Shown: positions 51,468 to 60,281 of the stretch, piece after piece
How positions within the stretch are numbered: the stretch's first letter is position 1
Layout: every line of letters starts with the position of its first letter
From: Thermodesulfobacteriota bacterium
Lineage (GTDB): Bacteria; Desulfobacterota; Syntrophorhabdia; Syntrophorhabdales; JANXAF01
Assembly: GCA_025062045.1 (NCBI GenBank)
Contig: JANXAF010000002.1
Span: 165,262-229,261 of the forward strand
Length of the DNA stretch: 64,000 nucleotides
Direction of reading: 5' to 3'
Program-made: the position numbers and the translations under genes
Notes under the pieces: model-generated
The model's input: the letters and a program-made list of their open reading frames with translations, nothing else
What the model was told of the DNA's origin: nothing
Databases searched by the model: none

Positions 51468-52343
51468 ATGGGCATTTTCAAAAAGAAGGAAAAGAAAGAA
51501 GTTAAGGCTCACAAAGAGATAGACATCAAAAAGGAGATAAAAAAAGCTGAAGCGGAAAAGGAAGAGGCATTCTGGATAAAGTGTACGTCCTGTATGGAGC
51601 TTCTTTACAGAAAAGAGGTTGAGAGGAACTTCAGTATCTGTCCTAAGTGCTCTTACCATTTTCCGATATCTGTAGAAAAACGTATAGAATTTACTTTTGA
51701 GGAAGGAAGTTTCAAAGAGCTCTATGAGAATTTAAGGCCCGTAGATTTTTTGAAATTCAAAGATACGAAACCGTACAAGGCTAGGCTTCAGGAACTTTTT
51801 GAAAAGACTGGAAGGAGGGATGCTGTACTCTGTGGACAGGCGAAGATATTCGACATGGATGTGCTCTGTGCGATATTTGACTTCAACTTCATGGGCGGCA
51901 GTCTGGGCTCGGTTGTGGGGGAAAAGATAACGAGGCTTCTGAAAGAGGGAAAGGAGAGGAGAATTCCGGTTATTGTTTTTTGCACATCTGGCGGTGCAAG
52001 AATGCAAGAAGGAATAATGTCCCTTATGCAGATGGCGAAAGTAACAGGAGCGATTTACAAATTAAAAAAGGACGGTGTACCCTATATAACGGTCCTCACC
52101 GATCCTACCCTAGGAGGGGTAACGGCAAGTATTGCCATGCTTGGGGACATAATAATCGCTGAACCTAAGGCAATGATAGGGTTTGCAGGTCCGAGGGTTA
52201 TAAAAGAGACAATCAAAGAAGAGTTGCCGCCTTCGTTTCAGAGGGCCGAATACTTGTTAGAACATGGCATGATAGACATGATAGTCGATAGAAAAGAGAT
52301 GAAGCAAACTCTTCACAAAGTTCTGTCGATTATCTATCCATGA
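51468..52343 (+). CDS. accD: Acetyl-CoA carboxylase carboxyltransferase, beta subunit
   Basis: 291-residue beta subunit that transfers the carboxyl group from biotin to acetyl-CoA. The N-terminal zinc ribbon is CTSCMELLY and CPKCSYHF. Crotonase-like motifs SGGARMQEGIMSLMQMAK and DPTLGGVTASIAMLGD follow. Start MGIFKKK is typical, although no Shine-Dalgarno is visible; TTGACA at 51415-51420 may be its -35 box. The stop overlaps folC by 4 bp, the common accD-folC pairing. accA is not in the window. Confidence 0.96.
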   Translation: MGIFKKKEKKEVKAHKEIDIKKEIKKAEAEKEEAFWIKCTSCMELLYRKEVERNFSICPKCSYHFPISVEKRIEFTFEEGSFKELYENLRPVDFLKFKDTKPYKARLQELFEKTGRRDAVLCGQAKIFDMDVLCAIFDFNFMGGSLGSVVGEKITRLLKEGKERRIPVIVFCTSGGARMQEGIMSLMQMAKVTGAIYKLKKDGVPYITVLTDPTLGGVTASIAMLGDIIIAEPKAMIGFAGPRVIKETIKEELPPSFQRAEYLLEHGMIDMIVDRKEMKQTLHKVLSIIYP

Positions 52344-53602
52344 GGGATTCACCTGTAGTTAGGCACATCTTAAGCATGGAGAAGAAAGGCATGGTCTTTG
52401 GCCTTGATGGGATTAGATCTATTTTGGAAGCCATAGGAAACCCGCAGAATGGCTATAAGACCTTACACGTTGGTGGTACCAATGGAAAGGGATCAGTTAC
52501 GAAGATCCTTTCAACGATTCTTACCCAGCATGGATTAACGACGGGAAGATACACATCTCCCCATCTCCATTCCATAACTGAAAGGTTTTCGATAAACGAA
52601 AAGGATATCGATTATGAAGAATTCGTGGAGATTTCGGAATATATCTGGAAGAAGATAGAAGAAAAGGGGCTTTTAGACTCATTCACGTTCTTTGATTTCA
52701 CAACCGCTTTGGCCTTCGAGTATTTCAAGAAAAAATCGGTTGAAATAGCAGTAATAGAAGTAGGACTGGGTGGAAGGCTCGATTCTACCAATGTCATCTT
52801 TCCACTTGTCAGCGTAATCACAAACGTCTCTTACGACCACATGGATTATCTTGGAAAGACCATCTCCTCTATTGCCAGAGAGAAGGCCGGAATTATAAAA
52901 GAAGAGACACCCTGTGTCACAGGAACAAAAGGTGTTGCGCTAAAGGTTATAAAAGATGTGGCAAAACAAAAAAATGCACCTCTTTATATACTGGGTCGGG
53001 ACTTCTCGTTTCAAAGAAAGAATGAAAAAGTGATGGAGTATAAAGGTTTGAGATGGCACCTACCAAACCTTTACATCAATCTTTTAGGGGACCACCAGTT
53101 CTTTAATACTGCCTTGGCCCTCTGCGTTTTAGAGATTCTCGAAGAGAAAGGCTTTAAACTAGAAGAGCCTAAAATAAGGGAAGGACTTTCTAAAGTTCAG
53201 TGGATGGGAAGGCTGGAAGTAGTAAAGGAAAGACCCATGATAATACTCGATGGGGCCCATAACGTTCATGGTCTTTCCGCACTCTCTCAATACGTTTTAA
53301 AGAACCTTTCCGAAAAGAAAATCATCTGCATATTCGGGGTCATGAAGGATAAGGAATTTAGAAAGATGGCTAAAGAAATATCCCTTTGGGCCCAAGAGAT
53401 CATACTTACAAGACCTTCAGTTGAAAGGGCTCTTGAAGTTCCTAAGTTGAAAGAATGTTTACCGTACGCCCATACTACGGATTCTGTGAAAGAGGCTCTT
53501 ATTTACGCAAAAAGCGTAGCGGACGACAAAGATGTCATCATAGTTACTGGCTCGCTTTTTACGGTCGCTGAGGCAAGAAGCTTGATAGATGAGATTTTTT
53601 AG
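52340..53602 (+). CDS. folC: Folylpolyglutamate synthase/dihydrofolate synthase
   Basis: 420-residue Mur-ligase-fold enzyme that adds glutamate to folates. The P-loop is HVGGTNGKGSVTK. Others are YTSPHLHSITERF, GLGGRLDSTN and the C-terminal LDGAHNVHGL. ATG overlaps accD (ATGA), and the end overlaps lptD by 14 bp, placing it in one long transcript. Confidence 0.94.
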   Translation: MRDSPVVRHILSMEKKGMVFGLDGIRSILEAIGNPQNGYKTLHVGGTNGKGSVTKILSTILTQHGLTTGRYTSPHLHSITERFSINEKDIDYEEFVEISEYIWKKIEEKGLLDSFTFFDFTTALAFEYFKKKSVEIAVIEVGLGGRLDSTNVIFPLVSVITNVSYDHMDYLGKTISSIAREKAGIIKEETPCVTGTKGVALKVIKDVAKQKNAPLYILGRDFSFQRKNEKVMEYKGLRWHLPNLYINLLGDHQFFNTALALCVLEILEEKGFKLEEPKIREGLSKVQWMGRLEVVKERPMIILDGAHNVHGLSALSQYVLKNLSEKKIICIFGVMKDKEFRKMAKEISLWAQEIILTRPSVERALEVPKLKECLPYAHTTDSVKEALIYAKSVADDKDVIIVTGSLFTVAEARSLIDEIF

Positions 53603-55619
53603 TGCCTTAGCCCTCCTTCTTTTCCTTTTCCCATCCTTTTCGGAATGTGCCTTTTCAGAAAGAGCCGAAAAAATAGAAGAAGTTCATGTCGAAGCTGAAG
53701 TTCTCGAGTACGAAAGGGAAAAAGGGATAATTGTTGCGACTGGAAATGTGAAACTCGAATCAAAAGACCGCATATTTTCAGCATCAAAGGTCATCTTTAA
53801 CGAGGTAACTAAAGAGATTTTTGCGTATGGTAACGTCTATCTTAGGGATGGAGAGGATTCAATAATATGTGAAAGACTTTACTTCGACCTCGAAAAGAAG
53901 GAGGGATACATAGAGAACGGAAGAATCTACATAAAGAGGGGGAATTACCACATAGAAGGTGACTCTATAGAGAAAAGAGGCGAAAATAGGTACTGTCTAA
54001 AAAAAGCGTCTTTGACAACGTGTGACCCTGAAAGGCCTGACTGGAAATTTACCGCAAAGAATGCTGACATAGTAGTTGGGGGGTACGCGCGCTTACGGGG
54101 AGCCCAGTTCCGGATACGGAATATGCCGATCTTTTATCTTCCGTGGGGAATATTTCCCGTCAAAACTGAAAGGGAGACGGGTTTTCTCATACCTGAATTA
54201 AGGATCTCGAGTAAAGATGGGATAATCTTTTCCCCGTCATTTTTCTGGGCCATAGATAAGGATAAGGACGCAACATTTTATCTTTCTTACATAGAGGAGA
54301 GGGGTTTAAAACCTGGAGTCGAATTCAACTACGCAATAAGGAACGACAAAAGGGGGGAATGGTTCTTTTACATCATCGATGACAGAAAGTACAAGCACGG
54401 AAGATACGAGCTAAAAGGAGAACATGTCGAAACCTTCGCTAGGGATTTAACGTTAAAAGTTAGGGGTAGGTTCGTATCGGATATAGACTATCTTAAAGAC
54501 TTTGGGGAAGAATCGGAAGAAAGAAGTGAGGCGCTTCTTAAGTCTTTAGCTTACTTGGAGAAGAGGTTCAAAAACGCGTACTTTACTGGAGAAGTATCTT
54601 ACTTTCGGGATCTACGTCAAAAAAACAACGATTTCACGTACAAGTACCTACCTTTTTTGAGTCTTTTTACGGATCGCCTCTCAATCCTAAGGAACATGTT
54701 CCTTTTTAACATAAATTCTGAAATCGTAAACTTCTACAGGGAAAGGGGCTCAAAACACGCGAGACTTAACTTCGAACCATCCATTTCTAAATCGTATTCA
54801 TCACACGGATTCAACTTAAAAATTACAGGCAGTCCAAACATAAAGTTATACTTGACAGAAAAGGACGGTGAGCAAACAAAAACCTTTCGAAGCGTTGAAA
54901 CGCTAAAACTCGAAAGTTCCTTCAACACTCACCTAAAAAGAAGATATAGTTTGGGATTTCAAGAAGGAGGCTTACATAGCATCATAAAACCACAAATCAC
55001 TTGGACTTTCCTTCCAAAAATCTCACTTACCAATGTCCCATACATAGACCCATCGGATAGACTATTCGAGACAAACATTCTTACGTATTCTTTGGGTCAC
55101 TATCTTACCACAAGGGGAGAATCCCCAAAGGAATTGTCAATTTTTGAGGTGGAACAGTCATTTTCGCTCACCCGTACCCTGGAACCTTCCACGCTCTATG
55201 AAGGAAGCGGAAGAAGGTTTTCGGATGTAAAGGCGAGGCTCAAGCTAAGCCTCATAAAAAATCTTGGCTTTTCAAATCAAAGTGTAATAAATATTTACGG
55301 TGACGGATTGAGGGCAATGATAAACGAGTTCGCTTATAACCCAAAAGAACATACCGGAATCTCAATCTCCCACACCTACACGAAGGACCTATCCCATGAG
55401 ATCTCCTTCGGTATGATGGCAAGATACAGAGATTTTTATGGAAAATACGGGGTTAGATACTCGTTTTTTAATCACGAATGGATGGACACCTCATACGAGA
55501 TAAAGTACAGTCCTTTGTGTTGGGCTCTTACGCTTAAACTCACCCAGACAAAAAGACCGAAAGATACGAGTTTTAAAATCAACTTTGACCTAAAAGGCAT
55601 AACCGAAAGGGCTAAATAG
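53589..55619 (+). CDS. lptD: LPS-assembly protein LptD
   Basis: 676-residue outer-membrane translocon subunit that inserts lipopolysaccharide into the outer leaflet. Signal peptide (RFFSALALLLFLFPSFSECAF) comes first. Then an OstA/LptA-like domain (about residues 30-170) with repeated strands such as GIIVATGNVKLE and IFAYGNVYLRDGED and the cysteine pair in YCLKKASLTTC. PIFYLPWGIFPVKTERETGFL precedes a long beta-barrel of alternating Tyr/Phe-rich strands. It is short relative to E. coli LptD (784). Partner LptE is not nearby. Confidence 0.9.
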   Translation: MRFFSALALLLFLFPSFSECAFSERAEKIEEVHVEAEVLEYEREKGIIVATGNVKLESKDRIFSASKVIFNEVTKEIFAYGNVYLRDGEDSIICERLYFDLEKKEGYIENGRIYIKRGNYHIEGDSIEKRGENRYCLKKASLTTCDPERPDWKFTAKNADIVVGGYARLRGAQFRIRNMPIFYLPWGIFPVKTERETGFLIPELRISSKDGIIFSPSFFWAIDKDKDATFYLSYIEERGLKPGVEFNYAIRNDKRGEWFFYIIDDRKYKHGRYELKGEHVETFARDLTLKVRGRFVSDIDYLKDFGEESEERSEALLKSLAYLEKRFKNAYFTGEVSYFRDLRQKNNDFTYKYLPFLSLFTDRLSILRNMFLFNINSEIVNFYRERGSKHARLNFEPSISKSYSSHGFNLKITGSPNIKLYLTEKDGEQTKTFRSVETLKLESSFNTHLKRRYSLGFQEGGLHSIIKPQITWTFLPKISLTNVPYIDPSDRLFETNILTYSLGHYLTTRGESPKELSIFEVEQSFSLTRTLEPSTLYEGSGRRFSDVKARLKLSLIKNLGFSNQSVINIYGDGLRAMINEFAYNPKEHTGISISHTYTKDLSHEISFGMMARYRDFYGKYGVRYSFFNHEWMDTSYEIKYSPLCWALTLKLTQTKRPKDTSFKINFDLKGITERAK

Positions 55620-55630
55620 GGAGGGTTTTA

Positions 55631-56359
55631 ATGAAAGGGGTCATCCTTGCAGGAGGACTTGGAACGAGGCTCTATCCCTTAACGAAGATCACGAACAAAC
55701 ACTTACTACCAGTCTACAATAAGCCGATGATTTATTACCCGCTGGAAACCCTCATTAAAGCAGGCATTAAGGACATAATGATAGTGACCGGTGGGAATAA
55801 CGCTGGTGACTTCCTTAAGCTTTTGGGTAACGGGAGTGAGTTCGGTCTTAAACATCTCAACTACACCTATCAGGAGGGAGAGGGCGGGATTGCGCACGCT
55901 CTGTCTTTGGCGGAGTATTTTGCAGATGGGGAGCCTATCTGCGTAATCCTTGGAGATAACATCATCGAAAAAAACATAGTAAAGGCTGTTAGGAACTTCG
56001 AAAAACAGAAAACGGGTGCAAAGATCCTTCTAAAAGAGGTCCCGGATCCTGAAAGATTTGGGGTGGCGGAGATTGAAAACGGAAGGCTCGTAAGGATAGT
56101 GGAGAAACCCAAAAAACCAAGAAGTAACCTTGCGGTAGTAGGGATATACATGTACGATTCGAAAGTCTTCGACATAATCCGTACATTGAAGCCTTCTGAG
56201 AGAGGTGAACTTGAGATTACGGACGTCAATAACGCCTATATAAGAGAGGGCACCATGACTTATGAGATGCTTGAAGGTTGGTGGACTGACGCTGGAACTT
56301 TCGAGTCTCTACTTAGGGCAAATATACTAGTGGCTCAGACAGGTGCAAATAACGACTGA
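55631..56359 (+). CDS. rmlA: Glucose-1-phosphate thymidylyltransferase (short form)
   Basis: 242-residue nucleotidyltransferase making dTDP-glucose, the first step to dTDP-rhamnose. The GGLGTRLYPLTKITNKHLLPVYNKPM loop (partly quoted) binds dTTP, and LGDNI and WWTDAGTFESL are conserved. It is about 50 residues shorter than the allosteric RmlA of E. coli, matching the short type of Archaea and some bacteria, and so probably lacks the C-terminal regulatory part. GGGAGGG precedes the ATG. First of rmlACBD. Confidence 0.93.
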   Translation: MKGVILAGGLGTRLYPLTKITNKHLLPVYNKPMIYYPLETLIKAGIKDIMIVTGGNNAGDFLKLLGNGSEFGLKHLNYTYQEGEGGIAHALSLAEYFADGEPICVILGDNIIEKNIVKAVRNFEKQKTGAKILLKEVPDPERFGVAEIENGRLVRIVEKPKKPRSNLAVVGIYMYDSKVFDIIRTLKPSERGELEITDVNNAYIREGTMTYEMLEGWWTDAGTFESLLRANILVAQTGANND

Positions 56360-56360
56360 A

Positions 56361-56816
56361 ATGATTGAAGGCGTAAAGGTTAAAAAATTGACTGTTATCC
56401 CCGATGAGAGGGGAAGACTTATGGAGATACTCCGTTGTGATGATGAAATATTCAAAAAGTTCGGTCAGATATATCTTACGACTACCTACCCCGGTGTTGT
56501 AAAGGCATGGCATTACCACATGATTCAGGACGACTACGTAGCGTGCATCAAGGGAATGATAAAGCTTGTCCTCTATGACGCCCGGGAAGGATCACCGACA
56601 AAAGGTGAGATAAACGAGTTCTACATCGGTGACTATAATTTCTCACTAGTCGTTGTACCAAAGATGGTCTACCACGGATGGAAATGCATAAGTGAATCGG
56701 AGGCCTTAATAATAAACATACCGACAGAGCCTTACAATCGGGAAAATCCCGACGAATATAGAATTCATCCTCACCTAAATGACATCCCTTATAGATGGGA
56801 CAGAAGGGACGGGTAA
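56361..56816 (+). CDS. RmlC-like dTDP-sugar epimerase (variant cupin)
   Basis: 151-residue cupin in the position of dTDP-4-dehydrorhamnose 3,5-epimerase. The conserved His is at residue 51 in GVVKAWHYHM. By eye the Lys of the canonical Q.KLV motif is Asp/Tyr here (QDDYV), and the canonical Tyr before the last strand is not seen (LIINIPTEP). It is also about 30 residues short. It may still epimerise dTDP-4-keto-6-deoxyglucose or do a related isomerisation. ATG 56361 is used; GTG 56343 is possible. Confidence 0.75.
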   Translation: MIEGVKVKKLTVIPDERGRLMEILRCDDEIFKKFGQIYLTTTYPGVVKAWHYHMIQDDYVACIKGMIKLVLYDAREGSPTKGEINEFYIGDYNFSLVVVPKMVYHGWKCISESEALIINIPTEPYNRENPDEYRIHPHLNDIPYRWDRRDG

Positions 56817-56817
56817 A

Positions 56818-57822
56818 ATGAGAATCCTCGTAACTGGAGGATGTGGTTTCATAGGGAGTAACTTCATAAGGTACATGCTGGAAAGGTATCCCTATGAAAT
56901 AGTGAATCTTGACAAACTTACATACGCCGGAAATTTGGAAAATTTAAAAGATCTGGAAAAGGACAGAAGGTTAAGGTTTGTAAAGGGTGACATAGCAGAC
57001 TTAAGGCTCGTAGAAGATGTTTTCGATCTAGGCATAGATGTTCTTATAAACTTCGCTGCCGAATCCCACGTGGATCGCTCAATTATAGACCCTTCGGACT
57101 TTATAAAAACAAACGTTTTCGGAACCTATACTCTGCTGGAAGTGGCAAAAAGAAGAGGAATCTCCAAATTTATCCAAATCTCAACGGACGAAGTTTACGG
57201 TTCGTTAGGACCTGAAGGAAAGTTCACAGAAGAAACCCCACTTTGCCCAACAAGCCCATATTCGGCATCGAAAGCTTCTGCCGACCTCTTATGCCTTGCA
57301 TATTATAAAACCTACGGACTTCCAGTTATCATAACCAGGTGTTCAAACAATTATGGACCTTACCAGTTTCCAGAAAAGCTCATCCCCCTTGTGATAACTA
57401 ATGCCTTGGAAGACAAGGAACTCCCCATATACGGCGATGGAAGAAACGTAAGGGACTGGATCCATGTTATAGATCACGCTCGCGCTATAGACCTCGTGTT
57501 ACACAGAGGAAGACCGGGACAGATTTATAACATCGGAGCTGACAACGAGAGAACAAACATAGAGATTGTAAGGATGCTCCTTGACATACTTGGAAAACCT
57601 TACTCCCTCATAAAGTTCGTGAAGGACAGACCCGGGCATGATCGAAGGTACGCCATCGATGCTGCAAAGATAAAAAGGGAACTTGGCTTCAAAACCGAAA
57701 TCGAATTTGAAAAAGGACTGCCGGAAACAGTTAACTGGTACATAGAGAATAGATCCTGGTGGGAGAGAATAAAATCTGGTGATTATATGAGGTACTACGA
57801 GATCGTCTATGGAGGAAGATGA
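56818..57822 (+). CDS. rmlB: dTDP-glucose 4,6-dehydratase
   Basis: 334-residue short-chain dehydrogenase-fold enzyme that converts dTDP-glucose to the 4-keto-6-deoxy sugar. The NAD loop is VTGGCGFIGSNFIRYM. Catalytic motifs STDEVYGSLG and YSASKASADLL are intact, followed by GRNVRDWIHVIDH. ATG 56818 has AAGGGACGGG upstream, ruling out the longer frame into rmlC. The end overlaps rmlD by 4 bp. Confidence 0.96.
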   Translation: MRILVTGGCGFIGSNFIRYMLERYPYEIVNLDKLTYAGNLENLKDLEKDRRLRFVKGDIADLRLVEDVFDLGIDVLINFAAESHVDRSIIDPSDFIKTNVFGTYTLLEVAKRRGISKFIQISTDEVYGSLGPEGKFTEETPLCPTSPYSASKASADLLCLAYYKTYGLPVIITRCSNNYGPYQFPEKLIPLVITNALEDKELPIYGDGRNVRDWIHVIDHARAIDLVLHRGRPGQIYNIGADNERTNIEIVRMLLDILGKPYSLIKFVKDRPGHDRRYAIDAAKIKRELGFKTEIEFEKGLPETVNWYIENRSWWERIKSGDYMRYYEIVYGGR

Positions 57823-58655
57823 GGATCCTCTTTGCAGGCGGAAAAGGATTAATCGGCAAGAACATAGTTCCCTTCTTCCTCCGTTTTTACGAATGTTCAG
57901 TTTTCGATATTGAAGATTGGGATATTTTGGACGAAAAAAAAGGCAAAGAAATCATAAAAGATCTTAAGCCTGATATTGTTGTGAATCTTGCCGCCTATAC
58001 TGACGTTGATGGTTGCGAGGAGAATACCGAACTCGCAGAGATGGTAAACGTATATGGTGCAGAAATTGTTGCTCGTCTTTGTGCGGAAAACGGAATTCGT
58101 CTTGTCCACTTCAGCACTGACTATGTTTTTGACGGAAAAAAGAACCTTCCGTACATTGAAGAAGATGTAGCTGTGCCTCTTTCAGTTTACGGACGGACAA
58201 AATTGGAAGGAGAAAAGAGGGTACTTGCAATCCATCCCAATCCTCTCATTATTAGGACCCAATGGATCTATGGACACGGAGGAAAGAATTTCGTAACTAA
58301 AATACTCGAGGTATCAAAGACTGAAAAGGAACTTTACGTTGTTAACGACCAGTTTGGGTCTCCGACATACGCGAAAGATCTCGCGGAGCCTTTAAAGTTA
58401 CTCATAGATCTTAAAAGAAATGGAATTTACCACCTTTCAAATTCGGGAATCTGTACATGGTATGAACTTGCATGTGAAGTCTTCAGAATAAAACAGGTTT
58501 CAACTAAGGTGATTCCTGTCTCGTCGAATGAAATAAAAAGGAAGGCCAAACGTCCTGCGTTTTCTGCTTTAAGCACTCAGAAACTCAAAGGGGAGACCGG
58601 TTACACATTAAGACACTGGAAAGAGGCTTTAAAAGAGTATCTAGCCGAGATTTGA
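57819..58655 (+). CDS. rmlD: dTDP-4-dehydrorhamnose reductase
   Basis: 278-residue NADPH reductase that finishes dTDP-L-rhamnose. Features are GGKGLIGKNIVPFF (nucleotide loop), VNLAAYTDVDGCEE, STDYVFDG and the YGRTKLEGE catalytic Tyr-Lys. ATG overlaps rmlB (ATGA), and the stop overlaps the next gene's TTG start. Presence of A, B and D around the odd C gene supports rhamnose for LPS or other glycans. Confidence 0.94.
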   Translation: MRILFAGGKGLIGKNIVPFFLRFYECSVFDIEDWDILDEKKGKEIIKDLKPDIVVNLAAYTDVDGCEENTELAEMVNVYGAEIVARLCAENGIRLVHFSTDYVFDGKKNLPYIEEDVAVPLSVYGRTKLEGEKRVLAIHPNPLIIRTQWIYGHGGKNFVTKILEVSKTEKELYVVNDQFGSPTYAKDLAEPLKLLIDLKRNGIYHLSNSGICTWYELACEVFRIKQVSTKVIPVSSNEIKRKAKRPAFSALSTQKLKGETGYTLRHWKEALKEYLAEI

Positions 58656-59371
58656 AAGCCATCTTTTTTGGGGATGCCCACCTGGGCAGAAAAACAGTCA
58701 AGGAAATAGATTATCTTCTCAATTTCATAGATGAGACTCTCTATGAGGCCGATCTAATATTCATTCTTGGGGATATGTTCGAATTCTACTACGGGGATTT
58801 TAGCTACGAGTGGTTTAATCCCTTTTTGCAAAGACTGAGAAAGCTAGCGGAGGTAGGAAAGGAAATATTCTTCCTCGAAGGGAACCATGAGTTTTCACTC
58901 GGTAAGTACTTCGAAGAGAGATGGCTTTGTAAACCGATCCCATCAATCGTTACGTACTTAGACAATTTGAAGGTTTACATCTCTCACGGGCACGAGATTA
59001 AAAGTTCTCTTTTGGGTCGTCTCCTTCGAAAGAAGTTGACTTATAGGTTAATGGAGCTTTTTGGACCTAGAGTTTCATGGAGATTGGCAATGGCTTTGAG
59101 ACCTCTTTTGTCGAACAAAAAAAAGGGATTTAACCAGAAAACGGTAAGGCTCTTTAGGGCTTACGCTGAAAAGAAACTGAAAGAAGGGTTTGATGCCATC
59201 ATTCTTGCCCACTCGCATATTCCGGATCTTTATGAGATTGTGGATGACGACAAAAGAAAAGTATACCTCAACACGGGGGACATAATAAGGTCCTCCACCT
59301 ACGGTGAGTATGTCTCAGGTCAAGGCTTTTCTTTAAAAAAATTCCTGCCAGGTTCTGAAGTCTCTTTTTAA
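58652..59371 (+). CDS. LpxH-like metallophosphoesterase
   Basis: 239-residue calcineurin-fold enzyme. Metal motifs are FFGDAHLGRK, LGDMFEFYYG, EGNHEFSLG, SHGHEI and LAHSHIP. This arrangement is that of UDP-2,3-diacylglucosamine diphosphatase of lipid A synthesis; placement after lptD and the rhamnose genes fits an envelope role. TTG start overlaps rmlD. Exact substrate specificity (LpxH versus a related phosphatase) is not proved. Confidence 0.82.
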   Translation: MKAIFFGDAHLGRKTVKEIDYLLNFIDETLYEADLIFILGDMFEFYYGDFSYEWFNPFLQRLRKLAEVGKEIFFLEGNHEFSLGKYFEERWLCKPIPSIVTYLDNLKVYISHGHEIKSSLLGRLLRKKLTYRLMELFGPRVSWRLAMALRPLLSNKKKGFNQKTVRLFRAYAEKKLKEGFDAIILAHSHIPDLYEIVDDDKRKVYLNTGDIIRSSTYGEYVSGQGFSLKKFLPGSEVSF

Positions 59372-59414
59372 ATCCTAGGCTTTGTTGCCAAAAAGAGGAA
59401 TAGGTGGTAAATAT

Positions 59415-60278
59415 GTGTCTATGGAGGTTAAGAAAATCCACATTGTATGTAAGAGGGGAAAAGAAGAATCCTTAAAAATCGCAAAACATATAATCGAAAA
59501 ATACGGAAAATCCTTCGAAGTGAAGCTAGATGAAACATCAGCGGCCCTTTTAAAGTACGAAAATAAGATAGAACTGGAACAGGTAGGAGAAGGGGCTGAT
59601 TTGATAGTTGTTCTTGGCGGGGATGGAACTCTTCTTAGCGTCTCTAGAAATTCTGTGGGAAGAGAAGTTCCTATTTTAGGAGTCAATTTAGGAGGACTCG
59701 GGTTTTTGACCGAAGTCAGTGTTGAAGAGCTAGATGGAGCTTTGGAAAAGATTCTTTCAGGGAAGATGGACGTGTCAAAGAGGATGATGCTATGTGTGAT
59801 AGTCGAGAGGAAAAAGGAGGTGATCCTTGAATTTAACGTGCTAAACGATGCGGTGATAACGAAAGACGCTTTGGCTAGAATAATAGACGTAGAAACGTAC
59901 GTCGACGACGAGTATCTAACGACTTACAGAGCCGACGGAATAATATTCTCAACACCAACGGGTTCGACAGGGTACTGCCTTTCTGCCGGAGGCCCGATTC
60001 TTTATCCTTCGATGGAAAATATCGTCGTTGTTCCCATATGCCCTCACACTCTCACTATGAGACCACTTATTTTGCCGGATGACGTAGTGATAAGGGCGGT
60101 TTTAAAATCAAAAGATGAAAAGGTGATCCTCACTCTAGATGGCCAAGTTGGTTTCCCGTTAGAATACGGGGATGAGGTTTTGGTTCAGAGATCTCCAATT
60201 GTGACGAAGCTTGTAAAATCCCCGAGTAAGGGTTACTTCGAGATTTTAAGGACCAAGTTAAAATGGGGCGAAAGATAA
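59415..60278 (+). CDS. nadK: NAD kinase
   Basis: About 287-residue kinase making NADP. LGGDGTLL is the active-site loop. GVNLGGLGFLTEV, LNDAVITK and STPTGSTGYCLSAGGPI are all conserved. GTG 59415 has AGGTGG seven bases upstream; ATG 59421 is close behind and equally plausible. recN follows after 3 bp; nadK-recN adjacency is common in bacteria. Confidence 0.94.
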   Translation: MSMEVKKIHIVCKRGKEESLKIAKHIIEKYGKSFEVKLDETSAALLKYENKIELEQVGEGADLIVVLGGDGTLLSVSRNSVGREVPILGVNLGGLGFLTEVSVEELDGALEKILSGKMDVSKRMMLCVIVERKKEVILEFNVLNDAVITKDALARIIDVETYVDDEYLTTYRADGIIFSTPTGSTGYCLSAGGPILYPSMENIVVVPICPHTLTMRPLILPDDVVIRAVLKSKDEKVILTLDGQVGFPLEYGDEVLVQRSPIVTKLVKSPSKGYFEILRTKLKWGER

Positions 60279-60281
60279 AGG

